Assembly (NCBI GenBank): GCA_964017185.1
Contig: OZ024874.1
Location: 38,912,721-38,976,720, forward strand
DNA length: 64,000 nt
Direction: 5' to 3'
From: Rugalucina vietnamica
Lineage: Eukaryota; Mollusca; Bivalvia; Lucinida; Lucinidae
Shown here: piece by piece, positions 1 to 10,799 of the stretch
Layout: each line of letters starts with the position of its first letter
Numbering within the stretch: the stretch's first letter is position 1
Program-made: the position numbers and the translations under genes
Notes under the pieces: generated by a model
What the model was told of the DNA's origin: nothing
Seen by the model: only the letters and a program-made list of their open reading frames with translations
Database searches by the model: none

Positions 1-238
1 CACAGTATACAAAAGCCATCAAGAACTATAAAGGGAAGTAACTCAAAAGGGACTGACCCCTAGCCCCTTTTTTGGCATGCACATATTTGCCCTATATATA
101 TGCAGATGCCTGCAAAGTTTCATGAAATTCCATCAATCGGTCTTCAAGATATTAAAGAAACAAAACGTTACGGACGGACGGACGCACGGACACACGGACG
201 CACGGACGGACGGACAACGTGAAAACAGTATACCTCCT
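1..238. repeat. Dispersed repeat with GGAC microsatellite
   Basis: The first 240 bases look like the 3' part of a dispersed non-coding repeat. A low-complexity run of GGAC/GCAC tetramers occupies about 171-216 and is followed by the short tail GTGAAAACAGTATACCTCC. No reading frame is supported. The left boundary lies outside the window. I recall tails of this kind next to GGAC runs in bivalve genomes, but could not check this. Confidence 0.45.
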
Positions 239-483
239 TAAAACTTCGTTTTTGTGTGGGGTATAATGACGTTACTGGTTAATGGCGGAAACTCGCACAT
301 CGATAAAATTTGTGCGAGATTTCCGAATTAAACATACAGAAACGTTTAATTTGTTAGAAACATCAGAACATTATGATTCAACATTGTTCAATGATGTACA
401 AAGTGTAAGTCTCGGTGAAATAGCTGTTAAGTTGGCCTCCCAAGCCATCAAAATGTTTTTCTGTTGGCATTTTTGAGTACATT

Positions 484-800
484 TTGGCATCCATGCTAAA
501 TGTGTTCCTTGATGTGTAACAATACACGCTAGGGTGGATGCCAAGTCTGAAAATGCCCCGGAGTCCCAAAAGTAGGTCAAAGGTCAACTAAGTGCAAAAT
601 TTCATATATTTCAACATATCAGCAATATCTTATGTAATATTTTCAATTCATTTGTCAATATAACCCCTAAATTACATTGATTGATTGATTGATTGATTAA
701 TTGATTAATCATCTAGTACATTTGTGAGGTTTAATCAGCAACAATGGTTACAACAAACTGGTGCGGATTTAGGTCAAAGGTCACTTTAGTGCACAAAATG
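484..800. repeat. Degenerate ~197-bp repeat with DR1-like AGGTCAAAGGTCA
   Basis: Two degenerate units each carry AGGTCAAAGGTCA (574-586 and 771-783, 197 bp apart), followed by a stretch reading roughly TTAGTGCAAAAT. The 13-mer is a perfect direct repeat of AGGTCA with one spacer base, the DR1 pattern bound by RXR/HNF4-type nuclear receptors. The same block occurs in inverse orientation in the array at 19200-19845, so this is a dispersed tandem-repeat family. A diverged relative of the flanking sequence (ATGCTAAAT to GGATGCCAAGT) is seen at 60870-60960. Receptor binding is an inference. Confidence 0.6.
677..709. repeat. TTGA tetranucleotide microsatellite
   Basis: A short run of TTGA repeats with two TTAA interruptions, inside the degenerate repeat described for 484-800. 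Confidence 0.85.
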
Positions 801-1744
801 CTTATTTTCATGCCCTTTTACAAATGCCTGTATAAACATCGGTGCCAGTGGTATTCTGATGGGGATAAAGTTCTTTTAGCTACTTCTTGAGACTACTGTT
901 TGATTTTGTAGTTTTTGTCATTTCAAGATGGTGTTCAATATGGCTGTCAAAAACAAGAGAATGCTATAACAGTTGATACATGTACAATTAACTTACCCTC
1001 ATCTAAAAATCTTTATACACGTCCAATTTTATTGTACTGTCTCATATTGTAACTGATCAGTTTTGTTAACCGAGAAACATTTGATACAGTTGTGGTGTTG
1101 ATCGCCAACAGTTAGTTTGGATTTGTAAATGATATTGATTTATAGACTTGAGGTTCAGTGTCATGTAAGGACAAAATAATTATTTTTCATGTTGTTTTCT
1201 AATTTTGACCCTGAGAAAAGTGATGATTGAAAATAAGAGTATTGATGGTAATCAGAGTCATTTCAAATGAGTCAGCTTGATACTAATGTTTTATTTTTAT
1301 AGTTATTGTATATAATGATGGTGATCAAGATGGCTGCCACAAAAGCAATAATTAAGTGTGTATTGGTAAAAATTAAATACCTTACGTATCGAGAACATAA
1401 GTAATCTTGATTTCATCGCAAGCAACTCTTTTTAGGGCATATTCTCTTCAATAATTTAGTTGTCAAGCTTATCTATTCTTCGAAACTGCCAGATCAATAA
1501 ATAGTGTGTTAATGATAAATATAAATTGATTGAACGTTAGGCTGTTTTGGTGTCTGTGAAGCCCGAAGGGCCTCTCAAAGACATTAAAACTGATGTTATT
1601 CATCACACAGTGAAAGCTAAACATCTGAATTTCAGTACTGCTATTTACATTTTTTATTATTAATCAAGTATCTGTCTTTTAGTTCCTAAAACTGTTGCTA
1701 TTTTTTCGTTATATTTGACATTAAATCAGACTTACCAGAATTTT

Positions 1745-1985
1745 GGAACAGCCCAAACGCTATATTTTCGAGCTTAACATTATGGCAATATGCGACCGAC
1801 GTCACGCCCACATGAATAAACAAACAACGACACTGGCTGACATTGACCAAACTCCAAGCCGCGGTGTTCAACTTCCGGACTTGAGTCCTCTAATTCACAA
1901 TATCGGAGAGCAACAGAGGTGTTGGCACTGTTGGGGAGCTTGGATATTGACGTGACTCCGCAAGGTTTGGTTTACGGTCATGTGA
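1745..1985. promoter_or_regulatory. CpG-dense patch, possible promoter or first exon
   Basis: Roughly 13 CpG dinucleotides fall within about 230 bp, against an AT-rich background with few CpGs. The patch includes GACGTCAC near 1800 and TCCGGAC-type GC clusters. It lies about 7.2 kb upstream of the plus-strand candidate exons, so it could be their promoter or an untranslated first exon. A 70-codon frame crosses it, but I see no domain and no convincing splice pair. Invertebrate promoters are often not CpG islands, so this is weak. Confidence 0.25.
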
Positions 1986-3950
1986 TATGGTTTGTCAGCA
2001 GAGTGATGAAGAGCAAAACATTTTCGTGAATTTAAAGCCTTTCGACATGAAAGATCTTTACGTTTTTGTAGATACTCTGATTATGTAAAGATGTCTTGCA
2101 CTGGTAGAGAGATTGGCTTGGTTGTGCTGGCATTGAGATGTTAGCTTTGACTTAGTCATTTGTACATACGTCCATTCATTTAGCTACCATATAGCAACTT
2201 GGAGAATTTCACACAATCGAAAACAGAGTATGGTACAAAATCATAAGATGTATGTTACTGCGTGATTAGCACAAATGTACAAATGTACATGTATTACTTC
2301 ATTGATTAAACTCAGCTGCTGCTTTTTATCATTTGATGAGACTACTTACATTTATATTTTACTTATGAAGTAAATAAACACGTGTATGTTTGGTGTTTGG
2401 ACAGATAAAATTGAAAAGCCACTGCAGATACAAACTAATGTCTGGTGTAGCTTTACTGAGGTCGCTGCTCATTCTATAATTTAAAACCTTAAACATATTG
2501 TCAGTACACTTTTTATGCAACATGAGCTGTACTAACAACAAATCCTGTCAATGAAAAATCAGTCTCATTTACCAAGTGGGGAGTACTGCACACATATATG
2601 TGCAAGCTTTACTTGTGTCTTAATACTGAGTTTCTTATATGTAAATTTCATCATGGCTCTCATAAAATGTACCAGCGTATCATATCTATGACACACAGTG
2701 TAACATTACTTCCTTGTCCCGAGACTTGGCGAAGGAATAGCATGGGTAAGGCAATTCTGGCATGACAATTGTTATCATCCCACCACTGCAAACACAAAGA
2801 GTGGTTTACTGCACTTATGCATGCTATCTTTGCTCGTGTTAGAAGTACCAAGTTTCTTATTTGCATATTTTACCATAGCTCTCAAGCATGGTGTACATGA
2901 GGTTACAATTATCATTTTATTCACTCTTTGCTTCTTCAGCTTATGTTAAGTGCAACTATACTCCGAGGATAAAGTTTTGACATTGTTATTAACTTTGACT
3001 AGCCCCGTAACTATTTATCCTGCTGATGGCCTTAGCTGTTCCTTCTTGTTGAATTTGCAAAGATTCTTTCTTTCTAAATTTGATATGAGATTACCCAAGT
3101 TGCACATTTTGATACATTCGTCGGCCTTATTCGCAATACATCGTTTCTGCAACTACTCGATGAATGATAAAATCATTACTTTTATTTATAGCGTTGTGGA
3201 ATAGAAGTTGTTGCTAGTGACAAGATTCCGAAAAAAACTCTCAGCAAAATTCAGCCCCAATCTCGAGAAATAGCATGTCAAAAATTAAGAATTTGGAGAT
3301 TGCCTCCCTTTGATTTAAAATAAGAAGGAAAATTGGTGTATGTACTCTGGCAAAACCACATACGATAATTCAATTTTTTATATTGGAAATATTAGTCGAT
3401 ATTTTCAACCCTAAACTATCAAGGAGATTTGAAGACACATTGATTTAAACAGGCTCACTGGAATTTTACACGTATTTTCACTGACTAAACGTTTGCTTCT
3501 GAGCATATGTGGTTAAGCATAGTCTCCAACTTCCAAGCATTTTATGATTGTAGCCATTTTGTACCCCATTTATGAAAGTTCCATAATTTCCAAATTTTAT
3601 ATGACTTAAATTCTGACTTAAATTCTGGAAATTGCTACAGTTCTAAAAATTGGGCAAAATGAATAGTGCATTCATATGATTTGTTTTGTCATTTTGCTCA
3701 TTTGTTTTCTTGCGTAGGGGGAAGGGGGTTCAATGGGTTTGGGCAATCAATTACATTCACTAAGGACGGGATGTTCACATCATGTACAAATGGAATGAAC
3801 ATCTTATGGTATAATCTTTACAAAGGTAGATCAGATTAAGAAAATTTATTTTTGTGGATAATAGTGAAACATGCTTGTTTTAATAATTTAGTCTTGTTTT
3901 GCTACACTTTCATCCTAAGCGAAACAGTGCGATGGGGTGCAAATAAACAT
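1986..3950. other. AT-rich non-coding stretch, nothing recognised
   Basis: No supported exon, RNA gene or clear tandem or inverted repeat was found by eye. Short frames such as 2950-3204 show no domain and no credible splice context. Old unrecognised transposon sequence is possible. Confidence 0.5.
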
Positions 3951-3954
3951 GCAA

Positions 3955-4110
3955 GAACAGATGTAGTCAAGGCCGCTGTGTAATCCCGTGGCAAATTTTT
4001 GCTAAAAGTGGGAAACATGCATTTCCTTGTAGAAAAATATATTCTATTTAAGAAAAAAGATGTTTCCAATTTTTTCATGACGTTTTAACGTCATAGTGAC
4101 GTCACATAAG
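3955..4110 (+). repeat. CRE-type dispersed repeat, copy 1
   Basis: First of four copies of a dispersed repeat whose ordered landmarks are: a block like TCAAGGCCGCTGTG, the block TGGCAAATTTTTGCTAAAAG, AAGATGTTTCCAATTTT, then an ACGTCA-rich end with the perfect palindrome TGACGTCA (4098-4105). Copies 3 and 4 carry the same landmarks in reverse order on the opposite strand at 17.9-19.1 kb. No coding frame is shared. Confidence 0.6.
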
Positions 4111-4349
4111 ATTGTACCCATTTTTGCGTAGTAAAATATCTATAAATAGAGTTAAATGAACCCATTAAAAGTAAATATTGGACATAACTTGTATATTTTG
4201 ATCAGTTGAGCTAATATTATAAAGATGGCATCATGTTCGTTTATAGCAAATGCAATTTTGAATTATTTGAGAGTAATTAGGACATTAGTAAGTGAATACA
4301 TGTTGCTGAGTAGTCTTAATTGTTTGTATTTTTGGTAAAAGTTTGCAAA

Positions 4350-4456
4350 CAAGATATTTCTTGTAGACAATATATATTCCCTATCAAAAAAAGATGTTTC
4401 TAATTTTTAAAATTGTTTTGACGTTAACGCGACGTTCCGTCATAAAGTGACGTGTG
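4350..4456 (+). repeat. CRE-type dispersed repeat, copy 2 (partial)
   Basis: Repeats the right part of copy 1: TTTCTTGTAGA, a run of A, GATGTTTCTAATTTTT, then TTTTGACGTTAACG and GTCATAAAGTGACGTG. Here the CRE-like palindrome is degraded to TGACGT. A separate intact TGACGTCA followed by CATAAG lies at 4628-4635, probably the end of another fragment. Confidence 0.5.
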
Positions 4457-4645
4457 CAGATATTTTGTCGTATACCAAAATTATTAACTTAGGGCTACTT
4501 ACTTGATTGTAATAACCTTGAATAGTTCGATTAGCTGTTATATTAATAAAACATAAAATTAATATGCTGACTTTGAACATAAATTATTTGTAACAATAAC
4601 GTCATAATGACCTCAGTGTTTGAAAAATGACGTCACATAAGTATA

Positions 4646-5329
4646 AACGGTGGATTATTTTGGAAGTTCAAATGCCAAAGGTATCCCGTTTTGTAGGGGG
4701 CGATATTTCAGTCATAGGTTGTGTCTAAGATTAAAAAGATTAATAATTCATGTGAAAAATAAGGTTTGTGCAACTAGTGCCTATGTTCATATAAAATGTG
4801 CACTATATGAACTTTGAAGTTTGAAAGATATTTCGTATTAAAGCCTAAGCGAAGCGTCCGTACTTCTTTTTAAATGAAACAAAAACTGCTGCTGGTCGTT
4901 AACCATTTCACGTAATATATATATACTATTTACATGACAATTAGACAAAACTAGTAAGTACCAAATGGTACTTAAGCTTCTTGAACTTCAACTAACTGAT
5001 ATAGTGAACCTAATCAAATCCACAAGATGGATGTCCTGTTAAGGATGTATGACGGTCTTGTTTTCGAACTTCTGCGCACGTCACATGACTTTTGGCACGC
5101 GCCTGTATACTGGTTACCGGCAGCCAAACGTTTGCCGAATCAATGAAACCGCCTATGGATTTCCCAAAGAGCCGTCATTTGCAATCTGACAATCGATACA
5201 AATTAGAAACCAGTTGAAAACGGATTATTTCCCCCATTTGAATGGTCATCAAAACACAGACCGTTGATATTTTGAAATTGAATGGTATGTCATTGATTTG
5301 TTACAGTATTTTGCGCAAATTACGGTGTG
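4646..5329. other. Non-coding stretch, nothing recognised
   Basis: AT-rich sequence with no supported exon and no repeat I can pair with another part of the window. Confidence 0.45.
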
Positions 5330-5524
5330 TGTATGAGCCGTCCTTCGGATCGGGACGTTAACTGGAGGCCCCCTGTGCAGGGACAGTCATCCCCTGTGCA
5401 GGTTAAAGATCCCTACACAGGTTCTATCCTCATGCATGTAGGCTCATCCTGCAAACACACCGGAGTGTACAATGTACACCTCCCAAGAATAATCAGAAAT
5501 TGATTGATGGGAGTAACAGGAAAA

Positions 5525-5568
<44 letters not shown>

Positions 5569-5584
5569 ACACAAAAAAAAAAAA
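5330..5584 (+). mobile_element. SINE body with long poly(A) tail
   Basis: Starts with GAGCCGTCCTTCGGATCGGG, closely similar to the body behind the tRNA-like head of the SINE at 16903 (TCCTTCGGATTGGGAC). It then shows imperfect CCCTGTGCAGG repeats and ends in a poly(A) run of over 40 bases (about 5526-5567) followed by a shorter one. The tRNA head is absent, so this is a 5'-truncated retroposed copy on the plus strand. Confidence 0.6.
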
Positions 5585-5828
5585 CAGCTGAGTACTTTTC
5601 AAAAGTCTTTTGTCACGTATTTTCGCGAACATTATTCAATGGAAGTTTCATACTTGTAACTTGTAACTTGGTTGTAGTAGAATCTGTAAGTCCTAACGAC
5701 TTGTCTTCTACTTCTCTTCTTTTCATACTATTTAAAGGTAACTTCCGGTGCTTATTTAAAGTCTCTATTAGTCGTGTTAGTTGACTGGCTTTATAATGTC
5801 ATATTGAAGAATACGTTGAATTTCTCCT
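5585..5828 (-). mobile_element. Probable 3' UTR of the LINE at 5829-7264
   Basis: Lies directly downstream of the LINE stop codon on the minus strand and contains no other recognisable element. A short GTTACAA tandem near 5658-5672 (minus sense) could be part of a CR1/L2-like repeated 3' tail. Its limit against the SINE poly(A) at 5584 is uncertain. Confidence 0.35.
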
Positions 5829-7264
5829 TTAGTAGATTTCTCCAGTTTGGTATTTTTGGTCCCCCATGTATCTGTCATACATGGTTTTAAAGCTCAGAAC
5901 TGTAGATGTGTTCACCATATCATCTGGCAACGCGTTCCACTTATCAATAACTCTGACACAAAATGAATTTTGTCTAAATGATTTCAAAGCTCTTGGTTTA
6001 ACTATTTTTTTTACTATGGCCACGTGTGTTTAAGTCTGAGAACTCGAAAAAATCTTCCATTTTCACATCATCTATATTGTGTATAATTTTGAAAACCTGT
6101 ATCATGTCCATTCGATATCTTCTGTATTGTAGTGTTGTCAGGTTTAACATTCGTAATCTATCCTCATAGCTGAATTGAACAAGCTCAGGGAGCAGTCTCG
6201 TAAGTCTTCTCTGAACATTTTCAAGGGCACGTATGTCTTTCTTTAACATTGGAAACCAAACAGTATTGCCATAATCGATTATTGGTCTGATGATTGTTTT
6301 GTACAATATCAATAATGTTTCTTCATCAAGGTATGAGAAGGCACGTTTGATTAATCCCACAAGTCTATTAGCTTTGTTTACTGTCAGGCTTATATGTTTA
6401 TCAAATTTCAAATTCTCCTGTACATGAACTCCCAGATCTTTTTCCAATTCTACCGATTTTAATACTTTAGTGTTTCCATCTCTGTCTGTTATTTCATATT
6501 CAAATCTTGGATTGTCTTTACCTATGTGCATCACTTTGCATTTGTCAACATTAAACAACATAAGCCATTTTATAGTCCACTGACACAGTTTGTTAAGATC
6601 ATTTTGAATAGTGTCAAAGTCTTCGAGATTTTGTAAGTCCTTGTATAGTTTTGCATCATCGGCAAAAAGACGACAAAAAGGGTCAACTTCCTCTGGCAAA
6701 TCATTCACAAACATGATAAATAACAGGGGTCCCAGGACAGAGCCCTGGGGTACTCCACTTGAGACGTCCGTCCATTCAGAAGATTGGCCATTTATTACCA
6801 CACGTTGTAGTCTATTAGACAGGACATTTTCTATCCATTTCAAGACATTTCCGGATATTCCTAAGTTTTCTAGTTTCAACAGAAGGCGTTTGTGCGGGAC
6901 GCTGTCAAACGCTTTTCCGAAAATCGAGAAACACTGTGTCAACGGGCACATCTGAGTCAATAAATTTAGAACATGAGTCGAAAACTGTCAATAGTTGTAA
7001 TATACATCCTCTTCTCTCTCTAAATCCAAATTGGGCATCTGTAAATATGTTATCATCTTTACAATGTTCCATGACTGCATTTTTGATGATACTTTCTAAC
7101 ATTCTACATAATATACTGGTTATACTTATAGGCCTATAGTTTGAAGATTTCGTTTTGTCACCACTCTTGAAAATACTGGTTACATTTGCCAGTTTCCAGT
7201 CACTGGGCAAGATACCCTCACTGAGAGATTTATTAAACAGTATCATGATTGGACTTACGAATGG
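5829..7264 (-). pseudogene. Non-LTR retrotransposon (CR1/L2/Jockey-like) reverse transcriptase, broken
   Basis: Minus-strand reverse transcriptase of a LINE, read in three pieces: 6905-7264, 5998-6960 and 5829-6023. Visible motifs in order are WKLANVTSIFKSGDKTKSSN and YRPISI (RT start), GVPQGSVLGPLLF, the catalytic FADDAKLY, and FNVDKCKVMHIG, then the LGV and YKTIIRP blocks, and the C-terminal RVIDKWNALPDDMV that ends many CR1/L2-clade ORF2 proteins. One frameshift falls near 6910-6960 (between FLDF and KAFDSVPHKRL) and another near 6000-6020. The reading starts inside the RT domain, so the endonuclease and ORF1 are missing: a 5'-truncated dead copy. This is the longest coding-like stretch in the window. 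Confidence 0.93.
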
Positions 7265-7955
7265 CTAATTGCTGATCAATGCAATGTATCGAGTGAAATT
7301 GGACACGGCGTGTGTTAAGTGCTTATGATTATTTACTCCAAGAGTGAGAGTGATGGGATTTCTACGGGAAACTCAAACTGTACAATTTCAGTCTATGATC
7401 TACTGTCCATACACTGTCTTTAGGAAACTACATTTTCTATACATGTATATACTTTCTATATATACTGCAGCACCCTGTCGCGAGGATTATGTGCAGGTAC
7501 CTTGATATCCGGACAGAATTGTTTGAACTGATGCTTAACATCACAGTCAACAGCCAGGGTCATGTCAGGACACGCCTCAGAATATAACCACCCAACTAAG
7601 CCAGTAAGGCTTATATGTATGGCTGGTAAGACTTGAAACCACTTTTCCTTGGCAGGCTCAGACCGGAGTGGTTAAAGAGTAATCAAGGCGGCCAGTCAGT
7701 AGCGAATAAGCTTTGTCTGGAGGCACAAGCAGCCCATCTATTTCTTCAGGCCCCAACGGGTAGGGGTGTTTCAGAAAAAGGTGATTTTGAAAACACAGTT
7801 TCTGACAAATGTTGTTTGGACAGTATGGGTAATAGTACCTGGAGCTCCCTGTTTCTATAGAGTTATAGATTATGCTGTTGCATAAAATGTTGCAGTTCAA
7901 TATTGATTTTATACTTTGAATTAGAACATGTATGTAGAATGGGTACAAAATTTCT
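7265..7955. other. Intergenic or intronic sequence, unassigned
   Basis: Non-coding by eye. The part around 7640-7740 has a tRNA-like phrase (CCGGAGTGGTTAAAG) that could be a worn SINE head, but no B box follows at the right distance. Confidence 0.35.
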
Positions 7956-7960
7956 AATAG

Positions 7961-8165
7961 CGGCTCCCGAGGCCTAGTAGTTAAGAGCACTGATATTTCA
8001 TTACTGTCACCGGGCTTAATCATTCAATTACCTCATTGACATGTCTGGTGTGGGGCACATGTGAGACAAGCCAAGTAATGCCTGTGGGTGTGTCATGTGT
8101 TATTTTTCTTGGGGTTCTCGTGTTTTCGCCCCACCTACTGATTAACTCTCCCCATACATCAGGAA
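7961..8165 (+). mobile_element. tRNA-derived SINE, degraded
   Basis: The head resembles a tRNA: GGCTCCCGAGGCCTAGTAG and TTAAGAGC give a Pol III A box, and CGGGCTTAATCATT about 45 bases later is a worn B box (GGTTCAATCCC-like). The body runs into the T repeat at about 8165. Mutated box positions suggest it is inactive. It is not a functional tRNA gene, because no matching acceptor stem closes it. Confidence 0.5.
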
Positions 8166-8335
8166 AACATGTCTGTGAAATGTATACCCGCTTAAACCCC
8201 ACTTTTATATAGTAAAACTGGGGTATGCAGGGATATACCTATTTTTCTTATTTTCATTCCAAAACAGATTGTGGGTACTCATTAGAACCAACTTGGGGAG
8301 GTGGTTCTAATGTGTACCCACAATGTTTTGAACAA
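8166..8335 (+). repeat. T repeat, copy 1 (central hairpin)
   Basis: Dispersed repeat of about 170 bp starting CATGTCTGTGAAATGTATAC, then a CCCACTTTTATATAG block, ending in a hairpin-like GGTACTCATTAGAACC to GGTTCTAATGTGTACC. Further copies, in inverse orientation, lie at 39455-39705 and 60485-60590, with a fragment at 37945-38000. It has no coding capacity. The compact hairpin ending suggests a small DNA element or a structured 3' module. Confidence 0.6.
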
Positions 8336-8773
8336 ACATATTAAAATTATCAATTTTTTCTTATGAATTTTTCAAATTTTGATGCTGAAAAAAATTCTCT
8401 GTATATTATTTTGTAATGTATGAGCTGAAATTGTCTTGAATTTTGAAAAGGATGAAATTAAACTGAATCCAAAGTATATCTTTAGAATGTGACACAATGA
8501 ATACAAGTTGAATGTGTTGGAGCCATATATTATTTATTTTTCTGTTCAGTGACCTATTTTTACGTCAGAAATTTCCTGTACAATGGTGAGGAGATGAATA
8601 GCAAGCCAGATGAAACAACTGAACAGTTGCAGCATAATTGTACAATGAGGCAGCTAAGGTGAATAAAATTTAAAAACAGTAAAATTAACAACTATTGAAT
8701 TTAATAATTGTTCCATTGAATATGTAGAGAAATAATAAAATGCGGAGCAGCAAACCCATCTTGACAGAAATAT

Positions 8774-8950
8774 TGTTATTGAGGCTTAACGTCCCAGTTA
8801 ACAATTTTTCAGCCATGTCGGGATAGAGCAAACTCTCTTGGTTTAACCAGTTCTGTAGGGAGTTAATGTGTCTTGCGCAAGGACACAACACGACACCTGT
8901 GGGGATCGAACCCAGGACCCATTGATATGGAGTCCGAGGCTCTACCACTA
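8774..8950 (-). mobile_element. tRNA-derived SINE, minus strand
   Basis: On the minus strand the head is TAGTGGTAGAGCC (A box, 8938-8950) and GGTTCGATCCCC (B box, 8901-8912), an almost canonical internal Pol III promoter. The body reads TCCTTGCGCAAGACACATTA, a block like those in V-SINE-type metazoan SINEs, and ends with CTGGGACGTTAAGCCTCAAT, which is probably the LINE-derived 3' end. Intact A and B boxes make it the best preserved SINE head here besides the one at 16903. Confidence 0.75.
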
Positions 8951-9214
8951 TTCCAGGTATTAAAGCAAACTATTTCGCAACAAGACAGAATAACCAATGC
9001 AGGCGAAATCAATTTGCAACATTGGGGAGTACATAACTGTCTAGGAACAACTTAAACCATGGGTTTGAATGCTTACTCTATGGTTAGTTGTTCTCACACA
9101 GTAACATCTATGTACATTAGTTGTTCTCAGTTGCATTGGCTGTCTCTCGATAACTGATGTGTCACAAGATTTGTCAGATTTTTGTGCATAAATCTCACAC
9201 TATTATAATTACAG

Positions 9215-9286
9215 CCAAAATGAGTTGCAGCCATAACAGTATCACTGCGAATGGTGCTAAAGAAGAGGTCCAGCATTGGAGGACTG
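9215..9286 (+). CDS. Candidate exon 1 (start codon) of an unrecognised gene
   Basis: Bounded by an acceptor (TATTATAATTACAG) and a donor (ACTG then GTAATT). An ATG at 9220 in AAAATGA context opens 22 codons beginning MSCSHNSITANG and ending QHWRT, with one base left over (phase 1). The next exon begins with two bases that complete the codon, so the frame carries on. I do not recognise the protein. Because an acceptor precedes it, a non-coding first exon would lie upstream. The call rests on splice signals and phase alone. Confidence 0.42.
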
Positions 9287-9492
9287 GTAATTGATTTTGT
9301 TTGTTGCTTTTCATCTATCTTTTATCGTCTCAGGCAATGTAGGGACAGATATTAAGGTTAACAACATTTTTTTTCTATAGCTAGCCATCTAAAAAGACAG
9401 ATTTGCCATTTTGAAAATAACAGCTTTCCTAATCTGGAAAAGTGGAGTATGCCAAATTTGAAGCCATCTTCTAATACTGCAAAAGACCTGGT

Positions 9493-9523
9493 CAGAAACC
9501 CTGAAGACCGATTTTCTCGCAGC
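9493..9523. repeat. Fragment related to the right end of the TIR element at 22343
   Basis: A stretch reading CAGAAACCCTGAAGACCGAT then TTTCTCG closely resembles the right arm of the element at 22343-22588 (CGGAAACCCCGAAGACCGGT then TTTCTC). It lies in the candidate intron between exons 1 and 2. Confidence 0.35.
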
Positions 9524-9911
9524 GTTTAAAAATGTTTAATCAAAATACGTCGGGCATGAGAGCTTTGACCATGCCATGCATGCTTTACTGGGCCAGATAC
9601 TTTCATTAACCGCAATACATAGCCAAAACTACTTATGCAAAGGATATTTCATATCTTATTGTATCTTAGCTGGTCACTGTGATACATGAATATTTTTTCG
9701 CAAAACAAAATGTGTTTACTTCATTCCATGTATCAGTATTTTAGAATATCCCGTTAATGTTAGTTATAATGTGACAAAATATCATTTTCACGTTTTAAGG
9801 CTGACAGGGTTGGCATGTGCAACAGGGTCAAAGCTTTTATACCTGGCCACCAGAACAGGTGTAGATGCATGAATTCATTTATAATTAGATTGCATGTGAT
9901 TATTTTTTCAG

Positions 9912-9986
9912 AATCTGACATTAAATGGAAAGATGTGACAGACAGAGAGATATTGGAGAAAGAAAACATCAACAAACTCCTGCCCT
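9912..9986 (+). CDS. Candidate exon 2 of an unrecognised gene
   Basis: A pyrimidine-rich acceptor (TGATTATTTTTTCAG) precedes it and GTATAT follows as donor. Its 75 bases read in phase 1 from exon 1 and encode a charged stretch beginning ESDIKWKDVTDREILEK and ending NKLLP. Without the donor, the frame runs to a stop at 10010-10012 with AATAAA at 10016-10021, so a short terminal exon is the alternative. Which is right cannot be settled by eye. Confidence 0.42.
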
Positions 9987-10255
9987 GTATATTTCACATT
10001 TGTTGTAATTAAAACAATAAAGTGAGCAAAATGAATGGCTTTTGTGATTTAAGACAGAAATTTCCACTGATTTTAGCCATTGCAGTATTGTCGGTTGGTT
10101 ATAAATCCCACTCAACAGCTGAGGTCATACAGAGACAAGCTCCCTATATATCAAGTCTCATTTGAGAGGCTGAGAAGCCTGGCATCCATCCCACGATCCT
10201 TGGTTTACAAGCTGATTGGCTTTATCACCATGCCAGGGTAGGCTTCCTATTCCAG

Positions 10256-10384
10256 TATTTGATGGGCATGAAAAAAAATATCATAACCTTGGGCTGGAAA
10301 CAAAGCGAAGTCTGTCATTTGATCTTCTTGTGAGAAAAGATAAGAATTACCGTAGCAATGACCAGGAATTGGAAAATCGTCTGA
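10256..10384 (+). CDS. Candidate exon 3 of an unrecognised gene
   Basis: The acceptor CTTCCTATTCCAG and the strong donor GTATGT (10385-10390) enclose 129 bases that are open in the phase left by exon 2 and again end in phase 1. The peptide is hydrophilic: LFDGHEKKYHNLGLETKRSL, then SFDLLVRKDKNYRSNDQELE. No signal peptide, membrane segment or known domain is visible. Later exons, if real, would lie beyond the repeat tract that starts at 10600. Confidence 0.42.
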
Positions 10385-10600
10385 GTATGTTTCAGATTCT
10401 ATATATTTTACAAATGAGAATGAGCAAAATTGTAAGGAGTCAGAATGGATCCAGTATTTTCTCGCTATGTGGTTATTTCCGACAGTTTGTTTTCAGGAAT
10501 TCCACAAAAAAGTTTATGAAAATAAGACAACACACCCTTTCATAGAGCTCAGCAGCCTTTAGTGCTCAAGATGACCTAGGATACCCACAATCTGGTTTTC

Positions 10601-10630
10601 GCTCACCTGAGCTTGCTCAGGATGTGAGCT
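10601..10630. repeat. Hairpin tip of a GCTCACCTGAG-type element
   Basis: GCTCACCTGAGC, then TTGCTCAGG and GTGAGC, forms a short stem-loop like the tips at 12548, 14777 and 54436. The reading continues with GTCTGT repeats and then the degenerate array from 10800, so this is probably the left end of a related element. I found no matching right end. Confidence 0.55.
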
Positions 10631-10799
10631 TATAGGAAGTTACTCGAGCCGGTGTTCATCTGTCTGTAGGTCTGTCTGTAAGTCTGTATGCCTGGCCACC
10701 CTTTCAAATACATGTATGTATTTATCGCTGAAACTTGCATTTATTTTAAGATTTCACGAATTGGATAGTAAAAGTTAATGACAAGTTGATTTCTTTGTT

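Noticed and set aside
5500..5784. 94-codon frame with a lysine run, and its poly-Phe shadow on the other strand
   Set aside because: Translation of a SINE poly(A) tail.
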